Of a stretch of DNA of 64,000 bases, positions 36,359-50,679 are shown in pieces. This stretch comes from Cranoglanis bouderius (Eukaryota > Chordata > Actinopteri > Siluriformes > Cranoglanididae). The notes beneath the pieces are model-generated. The model was not told where the DNA came from. It made no database searches and worked only from the letters and a program-made list of their open reading frames with translations. Numbering within the stretch: position 1 is the stretch's first letter; every line of letters begins with the position of its first letter. Location of the stretch: the NCBI GenBank assembly GCA_023630585.1, contig CM042548.1:18405527-18469526 (forward strand). The letters run 5' to 3'. The position numbers and the translations under genes were made by a program.

Positions 36359-37312
36359 ATATACGCTTACTGTATTTTCTTTTTATTGCTATCATTTTCC
36401 AATGCTGCATAATATCTGAAATAAAAATAACGAAAGTGTTTATCCTTTATTTTCTACCGCAACATCCATGAGATGACTAATAAAGTTATTTGAACCTTTA
36501 ATAAACTTCTGAGTTACTGCTTCTTCAAACAGCCATTTCAGTTCTCATGCCATTTCTATGACAACAAGTGACCACTTAAGACACTCTGTGTCTGTCAGTC
36601 ATTTTTGAAAAGCTTCTTTGTGGTAATAATGTTGTCAGGAGTCTAACTGTAGCTCTTTTGAATAGCAACTCCAGCACTGATTAATGCCTCACACCCTAAT
36701 TGTCCCCTCTCTTCATTTCCCTGACATAGTAAGAGATCAATAGGGCAGTTACAGGCTGTCACAGGCTCAATTCAGCTGCTTGAGCTTTTTTTTCCCCCCA
36801 ATTTCCTTTCACTGTGATAAGGCCACTGTGATCATCAGGTGAACCAACGTGTCACTGCAGAGGAATGACACAGACAAGAGGGTGAGGATAACAGTATCTG
36901 AGCCAAAGTTCATAACTAGGCATTTATCGATACTCATACTGGTTTCAGATATCATTCTGGTACTGTACTCATTTGCTCTGATATACAGACAACACAAATC
37001 ATCAAAGAAAAGAAAAGCAGACTGCAAACTTCTCTATGTAAATATCAAGAGGAGCTACTACAGAATCTTCCTACAATACAAATAACCTGACATGACTTCT
37101 TATAGCATTTAAACAGTATGTTTAATACAGTGTGTGAGGCCAGCCGAGTGAGAGTTGTGATGCTGCGGCCAGAAAACGGTTGATTTTACTGCGACTTTTT
37201 TCAAAATTTGTGATGCAACTTGTTCGCTACTTGAATTGGCGAAATTTCAGTTGAACAAAATTGTCTTTCGCAGTGATGTTTGTTTGTAAATGATCCTTTT
37301 TAGCTGTACTCA

Positions 37313-37472
37313 TGTTCGACGCACATGACTCGAAGACGGCTTTGGCTGAATGCGCGCTGTGATGATGTCGCATGACGCGTCTTGGCCCAAATCTGCAGAA
37401 AATCTGCGGTAATTCTGAAAAAATTGCAACCTCCTCCGAATTATTGCGGAGTTTGCTTGATTTTGCATTGAT
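37313..37472 (-). repeat. Dispersed repeat family B, copy 2 (CpG-rich)
   Basis: This is the reverse-orientation partner of 17686-17842. It keeps a series of CG dinucleotides (GACGCGTC, GCGCGC, TCGACG) that are TG or CA in the other copy. Similar-looking sequence extends on both sides (37.14-37.62 kb), so the element may be about 480 bp long. There is no coding potential; the overlapping minus-strand frames are accidental. Confidence 0.78.
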
Positions 37473-37795
37473 CCTGGAGCGAGTGAAAGGTATTTGCGAG
37501 CGTGGAGCAATGAAGCAAGTGCGCAGAGAAACTGTTGCGTGAGAGAGCAGTTCAGTTGGGCGAGCACTGAGCACTGAAACGTATGCTACTTGTGCCCGTG
37601 AGTCACGGTGCAATTCATGGCACCTTTCTCTAATTTATAATGACTGCGCTCGCTGATGCCGCTTAGGTCGATCACCTTTGTGGTCTCTATTAACAGATAC
37701 TGTTTAAATGTCATAAAATCTTGAACAAAAATCTCAGCACAATGAGTTCATAGCTAGCAGCATATGGCAGCAATGAATACAATCAGAGCTAAATA

Positions 37796-38727
37796 CAGTT
37801 GTGCTCATAAATTTACATACCCCTTACAGAATCTGCAAAATGTTAATAATAAAAAATAAATAAATAAATAAATAAGAGGGATCATTAAAATTGCATTTTG
37901 TTGTTTATTTCGTACGGCCCTGAATAAGTTATGTGAATTTCACATAACAGAGGTTTACATATAGTCCACAAAACACAATACTAACTGAATTTACACAAAT
38001 GAACCGGTTCAAAAGTTTACATACCCTTGATTCTTAATATGAACAGGATAATCGGTATAAATTTTTTTTATTATTTTGTCTTCTGGGAAACATGTAACTA
38101 TCCTATTTAGCTACTGAAGGGCAGTACTAAATAACAATATACACCGCTCATCCTGTTCAAAAGTTTACATCTCCCTGGCTCTTAATGCATCGTGTTGCCT
38201 TCTTGAGCATCAGTGAATGTTTGCACCTTTTGTAATAGTTGTGTACGAGTCCCTCAGTTGTCCTAAGTGTGAAAAGATGGATCTCAACATCATATAGCCG
38301 CTGTTGGATAGGCTTCAAATATGCAGAAGATGCTGGAGAAGCAAAGAATGTGCAGGACCTGGAGGATTTTTCTGAAGAACAGTGGGAAGTTTAACTGCTC
38401 AGGGCAAACAAGGGACTCATGAACAACCATCACAAACCATAAAAACAGTTGTTGATCATTCAGGTAACAACACACGGTATTAACAATCAAGCTTATGTAA
38501 ACTTTTAAACTGGTTCATTTGTGTAAATTCAGTTAGTATTGTGTCTTGTGGACTATATGTAAACATCTGTTATGTGAAATAGCTTATTCAGGGCAAAAGA
38601 AAATAAAAACCAAAAAGCAATTTTAATGAACCCTCGTATTAAAATAAATAAATAAATAAAATAAAAAAAATAAATAAATAAATTTAGCAGATTCTGCATG
38701 AGGTATGTAAATTTATGTGCACAACTG
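37796..38727. mobile_element. Non-autonomous Tc1/mariner-like element with long inverted repeats
   Basis: TA dinucleotides flank the element at 37794-37795 and 38728-38729. It begins CAGTTGTGCTCATAAATTTA and ends with the inverted equivalent TAAATTTATGTGCACAACTG. The inverted similarity continues inward for more than 200 bp, through the blocks TTCACATAACAGA, TAGTCCACAA and GAACC-GTTCAAAAGTTTACAT. Each arm contains internal TAAA microsatellites. The middle (38.1-38.45 kb) shows no transposase motif. The size (932 bp) and structure indicate an element mobilised in trans. Confidence 0.88.
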
Positions 38728-41700
38728 TAAAATGCTCCATGACACCCCTGACTGATTAGTACTCATTTCAGTATCAGTATTGGTATCTATTGGTAGTACT
38801 AGTATCAGTATTGGTAAGTACTTGTACTCTGGTCTGGGGGGAAAAAAAAAAAAAAGGAAGTGATGCATCCCTATTCAAATGTATGGGTAGGAAAACCCAG
38901 ATAATGCTTCTGGCCACTGATGAATGACAGCCTCAGGATGGAGCCAAACATGCTGAGCACACCGAATACTACATGATTCACTGGGTTCATGGAGATGCCA
39001 CAGTAAGATACACTACAGTCACCGCTTTGTCTCTTATGTCCTACTGTTAAACAAGTGTATAAATATCAGCATGACACACAGCCAGCAGTAACGTGTAAAG
39101 CTGTCTCACCAATACAATCCTTTCCGGCGCAAATTAATGTCTATGCCACGTTTTTACTGTTGTACAGGGACCTGTGCGGAGAGCAGTTTACTTTCCTGCA
39201 CCTTACTACGTCATCCCTGCCGCGAATGATATTTAACCAGAGACACATTAATGTAAAAATCAATCAAAGCTATTCCCTTTGAAGAAATGGACAGTGTCTG
39301 CTTTGCCCATGTTAAAAAGAACAGTAGACTTCTAGTAGACATGAATGCACAGTCTTAGTGAAATTCCTGACCAAGGCTTATAAGAAACACTAGCGCAAAT
39401 ACAAATGAATCTGGTTTGCTGTATGATGGTTTAAGGAACGGTGCAATTATGCAAATGCATAATTCCTCAATCCTCACAATCCCTTTGCAAATGCTGTGTC
39501 CACAATATCCTTGCCTGGGTGCAAAAAGAAAATGTGCAAAAAATTGTCTGAGGAAAAGAAGTAGTGTCCTTCAGTCAAACTGATTTTTCTAATGTGTTAC
39601 TCTTATTGAACCCAGGCAACAGTAACAGTAAAGGCCATTCTGGATTTATTACTGCAGCCACTTTTTGAAGACGCACAGATAGCCACACAGCAGCTGCATA
39701 ATAGTCCTGGCCATCAATTCCCATTTTAGCCAGTATGACAAATTTAAAGGTGAGCATGAGGCTTTAAATGAAGATGCATGGAGTTGAAAGGCAACACGAG
39801 TCAATTTCCTGTGGAAACGCTTCCTGCACAGTTGCATGTTCTTCTGGATGTTGTTAAATCGCTTGGTCGAGCAGAGATTACAGTACGTGTTATAGAAAAT
39901 TGATCAACACCTTCTGACCATACAGATTCAAGAATCTGCATAATGCATGCTGTATGTGTTAGTAATACAACCTCGATGAACATAAACATAAGAGATGTAG
40001 TACGGTGCTACAGAATATCAGGTAACATGATGATTAAAAGACTGAACAATCATTTTATTGAACGCACCTTCCCTATATAAAAACTTTCCTAATATCATCA
40101 AAAAACAAGTAATGTTTCTGCCCAAGCACAGGTTGTTGTTACTCCCATATCACTTAAGTAGCATTTTACAACGTATCATGGTGTGAAATTAAGTGTGAAC
40201 ATTTCAAAATGGTCTCCTGGAGTGTCCTCCTAACACCCCACTCTGGCATTTTGCATTCAAGGCATCTCTAACCCCTGCGGAACAACTGCTATGGTCCAAT
40301 GAGTAGAAGCAGTTTATTACCAAACACAATCAGGTATTTTGCTCAGCCTGGACACACAACTGTCATTAACATTTACATGTTTTTCCGCCCACATACTGAG
40401 GACTTTTGTCACCTCCGGATATCACCACACCAAAGCTTTCGGGATGCTGAGAGCCGAATGGCCTAAAACAGTCGACATACAGCGCAAGATGGCATGGTTT
40501 AATTATCGCAAACAAATTCATGAGCCTATTTCTTGGAAATATTACAGTTGATTAACGTTAGGGTAAGGAGTGGGATTAGTGTCCATAGCTCTTCTTCCAG
40601 TTTCATTCATATGAAATGCAACAGAATTATTCTTAAATAATATTCTTAAATTAAAATTCCTAGTAATTTTGTGGGAGGCTAGGTTAAGGAGGCTAGGTTA
40701 TTTTATAGAAAGCTGTGTTTTTTTTCCCCCTTTCCCTAATTTCAAGTCTTAACTACATAAAAAAAAAAAATTACATCTAGCTGAGTCAATCATCACCCTT
40801 TTAAAGTCCCTTTTAAACTAGCTGTCTGGTCCTGCTGGTATGAAGCACCACCTCAGTGCCTCAGTGCCATTTAATTAAGATATTAAACTGATCTTTCTGT
40901 GCTACTATGGGGACAAAAGGGTGCCAGGTGAGCTCCCACCTAAATGTTCATCAGGGTCAACAGACTGAAATCTTCATTTGCGGGGAAAAAAACCCAAAAC
41001 AAAACATCTCAACAGTCCAAAAAGTCCAAGCATACAACGCTAGAGGCACGAAGACAGAACGAGAATCCATTCGCAAGAGGTTTAAGACAAACCGAGCCGA
41101 AACACAAACCCAGAATCCAAAATATCTGGACAAACAAACGGCAAAGTATGACTGGTTATAATCATCAACACTCAAGGGCAATCCAGAAACAAAATTTAAA
41201 ACAAAGCAAGGGGTCAAACACATTGAACAAACAAGACTCGGAACTTACACGATCACACAGAAAGGCAAGACTTCGCAATGAGTGAATGTCCGTTGAAGCA
41301 TTTATATTGAATATGATGAAACCAGGACATAATCTGGAAGTTATAGAAGTTGTGCTATTATTCTGATGAGCAGGGAGGTGAAATGTCCTGAATCCTTGTT
41401 ATAGATAGAAAAAAAAAATCAAATAAAGCCTATATAATACAAAGGATAAATTGATCAAAGTTAATCATTCTCAAACAGTGGATGCAGTAACCTATTATTC
41501 ATATATTGCTGCTTAATTGTTGCTTTTTTTTTGTTAAGATTGTTTTCAGTGATTTGGTTATAGTTCTACACTGTGGCTATAGTTTTACATGGTCTTTTTT
41601 TTTAAATTGTCAAACCAAATTTCTCTTCACTTTATTTAAATGCGGAGGCCATCTGGAAGTCAATAACATTGATTTGATGTGGTCATGTTCTGTTTTTCTT

Positions 41701-43684
41701 ACGTAATTTCTTTTTATCTGTGTGCTCAATGGAAACTTGGCTGACTAGTATGATCATAATCTGTTTTGGCACACCTGTCTACCCTTAGTAGGTTCATACC
41801 GAATTTTTAAGGTAAAACAACGAGCACAAATCAAACAGTGAACCGAAAAACCGCACAGAGAGAACGAGGGGTGAGGGCACATAACAAGCACACCTGCCGC
41901 ATGTAGACAGCAAAGTTGAAGGCTTTCGGCTGGTGTTCGCAGTTGTCCAGAACCAAGCGGTGAGAAAGCAGTAACTCTCAGAGCACTGCATAAAGTCTTT
42001 TCACTTGGCCAAGGTTACAGATATAATATCAGATCGTATTTTCCCCTGCTTCAGACAAACAGTACAAAGTATTAAAGCTGTGCGAATCCTTTAAGAAGCA
42101 TCTTGCAAAGAAACATAAATGAGGTGCAAAACCAAACAGTGAAAAGGGCACCATCAGTAATCAGATGCTTTAATATGTAAATCCAGTGAATAGAACCGCT
42201 GAACAAATAATTATATTCTGTATACGGCGTCTGTCTGAATTAGAGTAGTATGAAACATCTTGTAGAAGAGAATTTCCAAAGTAAAGGAAAAAGTCCCGAA
42301 TTAAAACTTTAGAAATGGACACTAGTAGTGAATAATTATGTGCATAATCCATACCAATATGTTTTCATTTCCAGCATATGGTTTAATAGCCAACTGATAT
42401 CACTCCTGAAAAAGAACCTTGGTTTTTCAAGAATCTTAGAAAGAGAGAAAGCTCAGGACTACTTCCTTGAAATTCCCTTTTTTTTTTGTGAAACTACTAA
42501 ACAATTATGCACTGCATTAATGTATGCCTCAGTCACAAAATAATTATTCCTAAAAAGCAGAGGAAAAATATTTTACAGCGTAATATTAAGGGCCTGAGCA
42601 CATAAATCACTTGAAATAGTCCCTCACAACATTTCTGGGTCTTTCATTTTAGGACTTCTTCCACTACAGGACTCTTTTGATGGCTCATGTAATCATTTAC
42701 TCAATCTGCATAAAATCTGAGGAGCAATTTGTTGCATGGCGAGACTTCTAACTTTACCTAGATCATTTTTAAAACACGCTTTAAATCTAAAACTATTCTT
42801 CTGGATAATACAATAATGATAACGTAAATAAAACAATGCTAATATTATCTGTGTTTATGATCACAGGTTCTGCATTCTGGAACTAAAGCACTACTGCAGA
42901 CAAATATGCAGGACATATGTGCTTTAATGTATATTCCAATTTATTTTATTTTTTTTTATCTGGATCCAGATTTAGATCTGAAGTGGGTATGGCCTAAAAT
43001 GGAAGGTTTTAGGTCACAGGGCCATTTTAAATCCTGCCCAGAAATGTATTTAGTTTGTACCCTTTTCTAATAAACTTTGTTGGTTTTATTTTTGAAAATA
43101 TGAACAAACTTAGTGTAATTTAAGCCACCACAATCAAAATTAAGCATCAAATAAATGCATCATCTTTCTTGCTGTCTTTGTCCTGCAAGCTTCATATCCG
43201 ATGTTTCGCCTGCACCCATGAGCTTCATATCTAACCATTTGCACTTGCCCACATGAAAGTAAAAACCTCTTGCTTAAGTGGATTTTTTGTTGCTTCCCAT
43301 GTGAACTTTTCTGGCAAGCTTTCTTTAGATGTATAGTGCACCTCCTATTCCCATATCTGTATTCACACCTGTTTAGAACACAGCATCTGTTTCATCTGAA
43401 TAACGTATTATTACCATATTTGGTTACATCCCTAATATACATCGAGTTCTCGTTGTTATTTAGCGGTCTCTGTCTGTTGTGTTATGTCCACCCATTATTT
43501 CAACACATGCCTGGATTGGCTGTTGTTCACTGACTGCTCATGTTCAGTCTCTACTTCCTCTATGTGGCATCAGTTCTTTTTGGTTTTAATGCACTGGGAG
43601 AATAAGTTGGTAGTGTAGTAAGTTTGAGCAATTTGTCTCAATATCTGAACTCCTCTCTAACAGGGGTTTAGACCCTTAGACCCT

Positions 43685-43782
43685 GACCTATTTATACTAG
43701 CATGAGGATATGTTTTCCTTGGAGACTACAAAGCACTTCTTGTGAGTCGCTCTGGATAAGGACGTCTGCCAAATGTAAACAT
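43685..43782 (+). repeat. Teleost SINE/LINE conserved tail
   Basis: It ends in GAGTCGCTCTGGATAAGGAC, then GTCTGCCAAATGTAAA, a 3' segment found in very many teleost retroposons. The upstream body is diverged and its head is not identifiable. Confidence 0.75.
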
Positions 43783-44625
43783 GGAGTTTTCAGTAAAATG
43801 AAAAAAAACTACAGCAGAGACTCGCCTCCACTAATTACAAACAAATGAACCTAGAGATGTCTACCATTCCTGACCCTAATGCAAAACATGTGTATAGAAC
43901 CACTCATTATATAAACTTCTAGATAAACAATGCCAAATGAAGCTTCTGAGACCCTGCGCTTGTTTATTTCCCACTGTGGATGACTGGGTTTAATAGCTGT
44001 ATGATTGCAGACTGGGGTGATATTGCAGCGAGGTTTTTAAAAGCAGAATTTATCAAAGACAGCAAACATTTCCAAGCCTCTATTCTGGGTGATTTCGCCA
44101 CTAACAGTCACATTTGTCTCTGAATCATTTTGTGTTATAGTGTTATAGTTAAAATACAAAACTAGCTTCCGTTCTATTTTCCCTGTATGTTCAGTTTTGT
44201 GTTTAGTCACTCACTGTTAATATGGATAAATGGATAAGTGTGTAGCTGTACATCAATCACTACAAAGTCTGTGCCTTTTAATTTTTTCTTCATTTTTATT
44301 ACACTAAATAGTATTTTGACTCAAAATACTATAAATGCACAAAGGAATCATTAAATAACGCATAAAGAAATAGAGTAATTTGTTTGCCATCTCCTATAGA
44401 TAATGAACTTTTGTTTCAAAATGTACTATATTTCACTGGTTGCTGTTTTAACTCTAAACATGACAGCATTTATGTACCCTGGCTAATGTCTGGATGAGTT
44501 ACTGAATGAGTAATGCAGGTATTAGGGATAATTACTGGAATATAGATATTCCAGTAATTGTTAATTTTTTTATGGTATTTGTGTATATTTAGGTTTGTAC
44601 AGTGACCCCGTGTATATGAAATATA

Positions 44626-44627
<2 letters not shown>

Positions 44628-44667
<40 letters not shown>

Positions 44668-44703
44668 AGAAACATCTCTTCTCTGGACAGCAAATCCCTA
44701 GAG

Positions 44704-44735
<32 letters not shown>
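44628..44735. repeat. (ATT)n microsatellite followed by a T homopolymer
   Basis: About twelve ATT units (44628-44665) are followed, after a 40-bp spacer, by about 29 T (44707-44735). These generate poly-Asn, poly-Leu and poly-Lys pseudo-frames. Confidence 0.95.
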
Positions 44736-44738
<3 letters not shown>

Positions 44739-45654
44739 GCTGAAACCCTAAAACAATCATTTGGTAAATATGGCATTTATAGCTTATATTAATATTTTAC
44801 TCAGTAGTATTACAGTAAAACAACAAACAAGATAATAACAGTAAAACATTTGTATTTTAAAACACATTTGTCCAAAAAAAAAAAAAAAAGGCAAAATACA
44901 ATGCAATGAATCTATTGATGGCTGTGTTCTTAACCTTAAATAATTAACAAGCATTCAGGAGCAAATATAGTTTTAGCTTTAAATACAGAAATGCATCACT
45001 TTGTTACAAACATCCCTCACCCCAGATGATCAGATGAGTCCCTATACATGTTGGTAACTTCACTGACACTACATACAATAAGTGTGTCCACAGATTAATC
45101 CCCTTATAGGACAGACTAGATCTGATGATCAGAATCAGTCGCGTAGATGAATTATAAATGTCTCTTATTTACCCAAAGACCGTTCCACTGTGCACCATTC
45201 CCCTTATTAACTATTAAGCAACACAAGTTTGCTGATCGATGTGTTTGAGACATGGACGTATGAGCATACTACATATACACTACATACAGCTCTTTTATGG
45301 TGTGGGCACTTATTTTGCCGGCATGACCTGGGTGTATAGTGTATACAGGCTGTATATAGACATGATGTAATAAAATCAGTTTGAAAAGCTATCAGACCCA
45401 GCATCTGTGTTTTATTTGTTAAGGTACTGGATATTCCATTTATTTCATGGACTATTACCGTCCGCACTACAACAAATAGCTTTGAAATAGCCTGTAATAA
45501 TTTACTGGATAAATTACAGTTCAAATGCAATGCAATATGTTGTCAATATATACAATAAGCTATGATGTGAAGAACATAAAATAATGTTACTATTAGAGAT
45601 TTCAATGTCTATTACAGATTTCAATCTCTATTACAGTTGAAACAGTGTGCTCAG

Positions 45655-45900
45655 TTTCTGACCACCATACTGGTTAACCGGTCTCTACCTGAGGTGACGC
45701 TATATATTTTTTAAAAAATTCCAGTAACTCTGCTGCACCTAATGCACTCATCAGTGCCACACACATACACCGTATGTCACCATATCAGTGTCACCACTAT
45801 GCTAAGAACAGCCCATGACCCAAATGATATCTGGTCAGTGGTGGTCTTGTTGATGGTCAGGGTATAGGGTTACTGACAAATTGTGCATAAGAACATTTAG
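45655..45900 (-). repeat. Common teleost dispersed repeat, unclassified
   Basis: Blocks AACTCTGCTGCACCTAATGC, CACTCATCAGTGCCACACAC, CATATCAGTGTCACCACTAT and GATATCTGGTCAGTGGTGGT recall a widespread non-coding teleost repeat of unknown class. It is diverged and has no coding sequence. The strand is a guess. Confidence 0.5.
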
Positions 45901-47819
45901 CTATTTAAAATGAAACAGATTCTGATGTTCATGAGGTATTAATAGTCTGTTAGCTCTAACGCTTACATGTGCACTGTACTGCAAAATCTTCACTTACTCC
46001 TACAATAGAAAATAAAACAATAACATGAAACACAGCTGAAAACATGGGCTAGTTACATTTTCTTTAGAAAAAAAAAAAAAAGTCTCCTTAAGAGTTCTTA
46101 TTGGTCCTAAATGTGGCTATTTCATCTTTTGAATTGCTTTTTAAAGGTACCTTTGGATGCCAGGATGGCAGCAGTGTGTTGCTGCACAATTGTAAAAAGC
46201 CACCAGTTCAAATCCCTTCTTAGCATTGCAGAAAAATTACTAAACACTTGTATGTTTTAATATCTGATGCTTGTTGATTAAGACATGTCCTCCGCTGGCG
46301 ATTTCACAATCAATTTTTTTTTTTTAAACAAACAAAAAATAATAATAATTAAAAAATATATATATACTAAAGTGGCCTGTAGTACCCACTACTCAACATC
46401 TATAATTCATCCCTAAAATCAACACCTATCTGCTGTGTTTGATGCCGAAGTCTAACCCAAGTCTATAAAGAGATTCAGAAATGTGCCTGGTGTTGCCCTT
46501 CAGTGATTCAGTGATTCAATGATCCTGAAATGTATTGCCCAGTGCAGAGACCTACAAATCTGCTGAAAAAAGCAAGTCGATGGAGCGCAAAGACAAGATA
46601 GATGGGAGACTAAGGACATGTATGTTCCAAGCAAAGACAAGCCTGTGTGTTCTATATATATATATATATATATTTGGAAAGCAGGATCATTTTTTAATTA
46701 TTTTAAATATACTGATTAAAATAATCAGTATAATAACGGTCAACAGTGCGTAGACAGTTGGATAGTTTCTGTTAGCCCTTCTTTTTTTTCTAGAATCATC
46801 TTATCCTACTTCCAGATAATATGAAACTGGTGTTAATTGGGGGGAAATTGGTATTACTTGGTGGGGGGGGGGAACCCCAAAACAAATAACTAAACTTACA
46901 TTTTAAAATAGGTTTGGAAACCTTCACTTTAGGTTGAGAGTGTCTGTTATAGCCAGTCAGCCGATAATCCACTGTATATGAGAATGCAAACCATCCATTC
47001 TAAATAAAGGAGAATGATGCTACCTGTGTGCAGTTTGTCCATCAGATGTGCAGTTTGTCCATCAGAGAGTCTAGGACACATTGTGATGTCTCTTTTCATC
47101 TGTATAGCGCTGTCAGACATGTGGATGTGAGTGAGTGCAGAAAGCCTGGGCACAATGTCTATAATCAGAGCATTAAAGTGCCCTGGCTCAAGCTATTAAT
47201 TTCTCAAGTGGATGTGCATGACAATGCAGAAACAGTTGTTTTTTTCAGAGCAAACGCTCCTAAGAGGATGTGACCCTTCAAATGCACGAGACGAGCGAGT
47301 CACCACTACAACCACTTTTATCATTTCATTTGTTATTGAACCCCCTTTGGAAGCTTGCCTCGGAATCCACAAATGATAGGATTTGCAGTTTTTATAGTGT
47401 TCTTTTGCTCAGAGGAATCCTAACATTCTTTTGTGCATGCAACACGGTCAGCTAATTAAGTGTTTGCAATAAGATCTAGTAACGTTCAGTGTTCTAAGTA
47501 AAGGTTAAAACACAACAGGGAATTCTGTAATGGAAAAGTAATCAACAAGCACCTGTGCACTCTGCAGTTGATTATTTTCAACATCACATACCATACCGAG
47601 TTATTCCTTTAATACCACAGTGACAGACACGTCATTCTTTTTACAGGTACATTTAATGTTATGGAAAGTCCGTGAGACAAGTTCATGTTCCTGTTATCAC
47701 TAATGTTATAGTAGCTTTAAGCCGTTTTTTCCGCTCATCAGCCTCTCTTTTTTCTCTCTTGACATTAGTGAATGAGCTGTTACTTTAGAAATGATAGAAT
47801 ATTAAAACGAGTTCATTGA

Positions 47820-48155
47820 TATCCATCCATCCATCTATCCATTTTCTGTACCGGTTACCCTACACAACATCACAGGGAACCTGGAGCCTATCCCAGGGAA
47901 CTCGGGGCACAAAGTGGGGGACACCCTGGATGGAGTACCAACCCATCACAGGACACAATCGCACACATTCACACATCCATTCACACACTATGGACAATTT
48001 CGAAATGCCAGTCAGCTTACAACGCATGTCTTTGGACTGGGGGAGGAAACTGAAGTACCTGGAGGAAACCCCCATAGCACGGGGAGAACATGCAAGCACT
48101 GCGCACACTACCCCAACCCTGGAGGTTCGAGGCAAACGTACTAACCACTATCATT
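47820..48155 (-). repeat. Teleost LINE/SINE-related repeat (family G), copy 3
   Basis: It begins with ATCC repeats (ATCCATCCATCCATCTATCC) and TTTTCTGTACCGGTTACC, then GGAGCCTATCCCAGGGAACT, CAACCCATCACAGGACACAA, ATGTCTTTGGACTGGGGGAG, GAGAACATGCAAGCACTGCG and CAACCCTGGAGGTTCGAGGC. This is the best preserved copy in the window and reads from its 3' end on the plus strand. The long frame on the plus strand (47816-48193) is a by-product. Confidence 0.88.
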
Positions 48156-49754
48156 TGAATCATAGCCAACACTACTCAGAGCTGCTGTTATAGAAAATGA
48201 ACTCCTTTCTGACCAGTCAGATTAGAAAATTCAGCAGTGCTGTGGTAAATAAAGCTTGGCCAACAGCGTTCGGTTAACCATTACAGCCCACAACAATGAT
48301 TCCATCAAGTGTTTCCACTACAGGTTTTTAAGTGTACATTATACATTATTCTTCTATTAGTTTCACTGATATTTTCAAATACGAGGATAAATGCAAACAC
48401 TCGGGATGTTTTTAAGCATCTACATTTGAAATGTGTATGTACAGTAACATTAATCATATAACTTTAGGTTTATAAATCTATTTATTTCTGTTTAATATCT
48501 AAAAGATTTTTCACTGTTGGTTAGAGGTTTGTTGAGTCTAGCCTCCTATTCAAAGTGCCTTTTGATGTCATCTGTCTTATGCAAGAGCTCAAACACTTCA
48601 GACTTACAAGCAGTTTCAGTATGTCCCTGACCTTGACCATCTACAGTGTCAAAAAATTTGGAATGAATTTACTCTTTCACAAAAAGCTGTTGACAGAAAC
48701 CGTGGTGCAAATATAAAATGTGCCATTACAGATTTGAGCTGAACGCTGGTGCAGAAGAAGGTCCAGAAATATGCTTGTGTGATACTGATCTAGGTTTTAC
48801 TGTTAATAAAAATATTCATTAACACCAAGAGCAGAGTAAGAAGAAGAAGAAAAAAAGAAAAAAAAAATCACACAAAAAATAAAACCTAAAGCTATGGTGT
48901 GGCACTGTTCAGGGTCATTAGGTTTATGTGGAAACTACCCAGACATGTTTCATTAGAGCAATGAAACAAACTGAACATACCTCAAACAGCAAAAAAATAA
49001 ACTTGGATAATATTAATACTCAACATTAGTCATGCTCGACAAAAATACTTTGGACTTATACTCAACCACAACAACAAAAAATACACATGAATGAAGACTT
49101 TTCTTTCTTTCTTTCTTTTTAAATAAACACCTGCACTTTCTAGCCTAAAACTATAGTCTTTTTAGCCTATGTGTTTTTAAACAGGAAAACAAACTTTTAC
49201 AAAGTACCTGGTTATCACACTTATGCAGTCGCGCCACCTCTGGCTGCTTTTATTACACTGTATGGTTTGGCAAAAGCATGCAAGATGGAGAACTATGAGT
49301 CGGGAATAGGTCAGGAACTGCTTGCTGGCAGTGGCAATCATGGAAACTCACCTGCATGGTGGATTATTAAGTGATTGCAAAGGCTATCTTTTGTGAGAAC
49401 TTCTGTTACATGTCACTCAGATTAAGATTGAGTGGTTAATCTGGTTTCAAATCAGAGCATAACAATTTCTTTTGCACATGGCAAGCCATTTTCTTCCTGC
49501 AATTATGGTCACAGACAATAGATCCATAACGTGGTCATGGTGCGTGTTTGAAAAGCTGTTTTAACTAGCTTTTTAATAGTAAATGAACAACTAACGAGAA
49601 AAAAAAAAACAACTAAGCAAGTAAAATACCATACTATTTAACAAGAGCAAATTCAAGATTTAAATGGCAAACCTGGACAATTAGTGAGATATACAGTAAT
49701 TTGAGAAAACAACACTGGACATCATGGGAGTGTAAGTGTTAGTGTTAGTTATAT

Positions 49755-49779
49755 CACACACACACACACACACACACAC
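49755..49779. repeat. (CA)n microsatellite
   Basis: About twelve CA units. Confidence 0.93.
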
Positions 49780-50679
49780 TTATCCAGAAGAAGTGTGCTG
49801 GTGTATGTTGGCGTATCCACTATCTGATGCAATCCGTATATCCCCTCTGTAAACTGGCTTAGTCTCACAAAACAAACAAGCACTGTGTAATTCATCCTAA
49901 ATTAATGAACGACATCCGAATTAAATTATAACATTACGTTAACTCTAGCAGCAGGGTGTAGAGGAAGCACTTTACCTGCCATTTTACAGAAAATGCAGTA
50001 TCATCAAAACTCTTCATTGTAACTGTATACATTCATAATATTGATGATTGGTGATAAATCCAATGAGCGACGGTCAACTTATTAACCACTGCATGGAAAT
50101 CATTTATTATACTGACTTCTACACCTGCTTGCTACTCTGAAGAGTGATATAATTCCAATAACCATCCATGTGATTATAAAAATGCCACAATAATTTCACT
50201 TTTTAAAGGGAGCCCCATGAGGTTAACATGTGCCTCAGATTGCAGGCTGCTTACGTTGCACTGCAGTAAAGTAGGTCAAATACATTATCTAAAATGTTAG
50301 CTCGGGGTGTCATCTATTACCAAGGCAGTCATTTAACTTGAGTAAACTGCCTTGAAGGCATATAATACACAGCATGGCTTCTACACTCCTGCAGGTACAG
50401 CATGGTAGGGACATTCACTTCTCCCTAGCAGGACTCCATGAGAAATACTCAATACTGCTGTCCTTTAACAAACAACAAATATCCAAAATCCCATGCAGAA
50501 CATCATAGCTAGTACATCAACTACAGAATCCATATTTACTACGAAAGCTAGAGTATGGAGGGAAAATCCAGGAAATTCAGATATTTTTTTTTAAAGTTTA
50601 AAACCAAAAGTTTAAGCTTCCCCCCCACCCCCACCCCCCTTCACTGACATCTAATTTCACTTTCTTTAACTATCAGTTC

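Noticed and set aside
40907..41285. Overlapping frames rich in Gln, Lys and Asn
   Set aside because: The composition comes from CAAA-rich DNA; no domain is visible, and the region may be an old repeat I cannot identify.
47816..48193. Plus-strand frame of 125 codons with His/Thr-rich sequence
   Set aside because: It coincides with family G repeat in antisense; it is not a gene.
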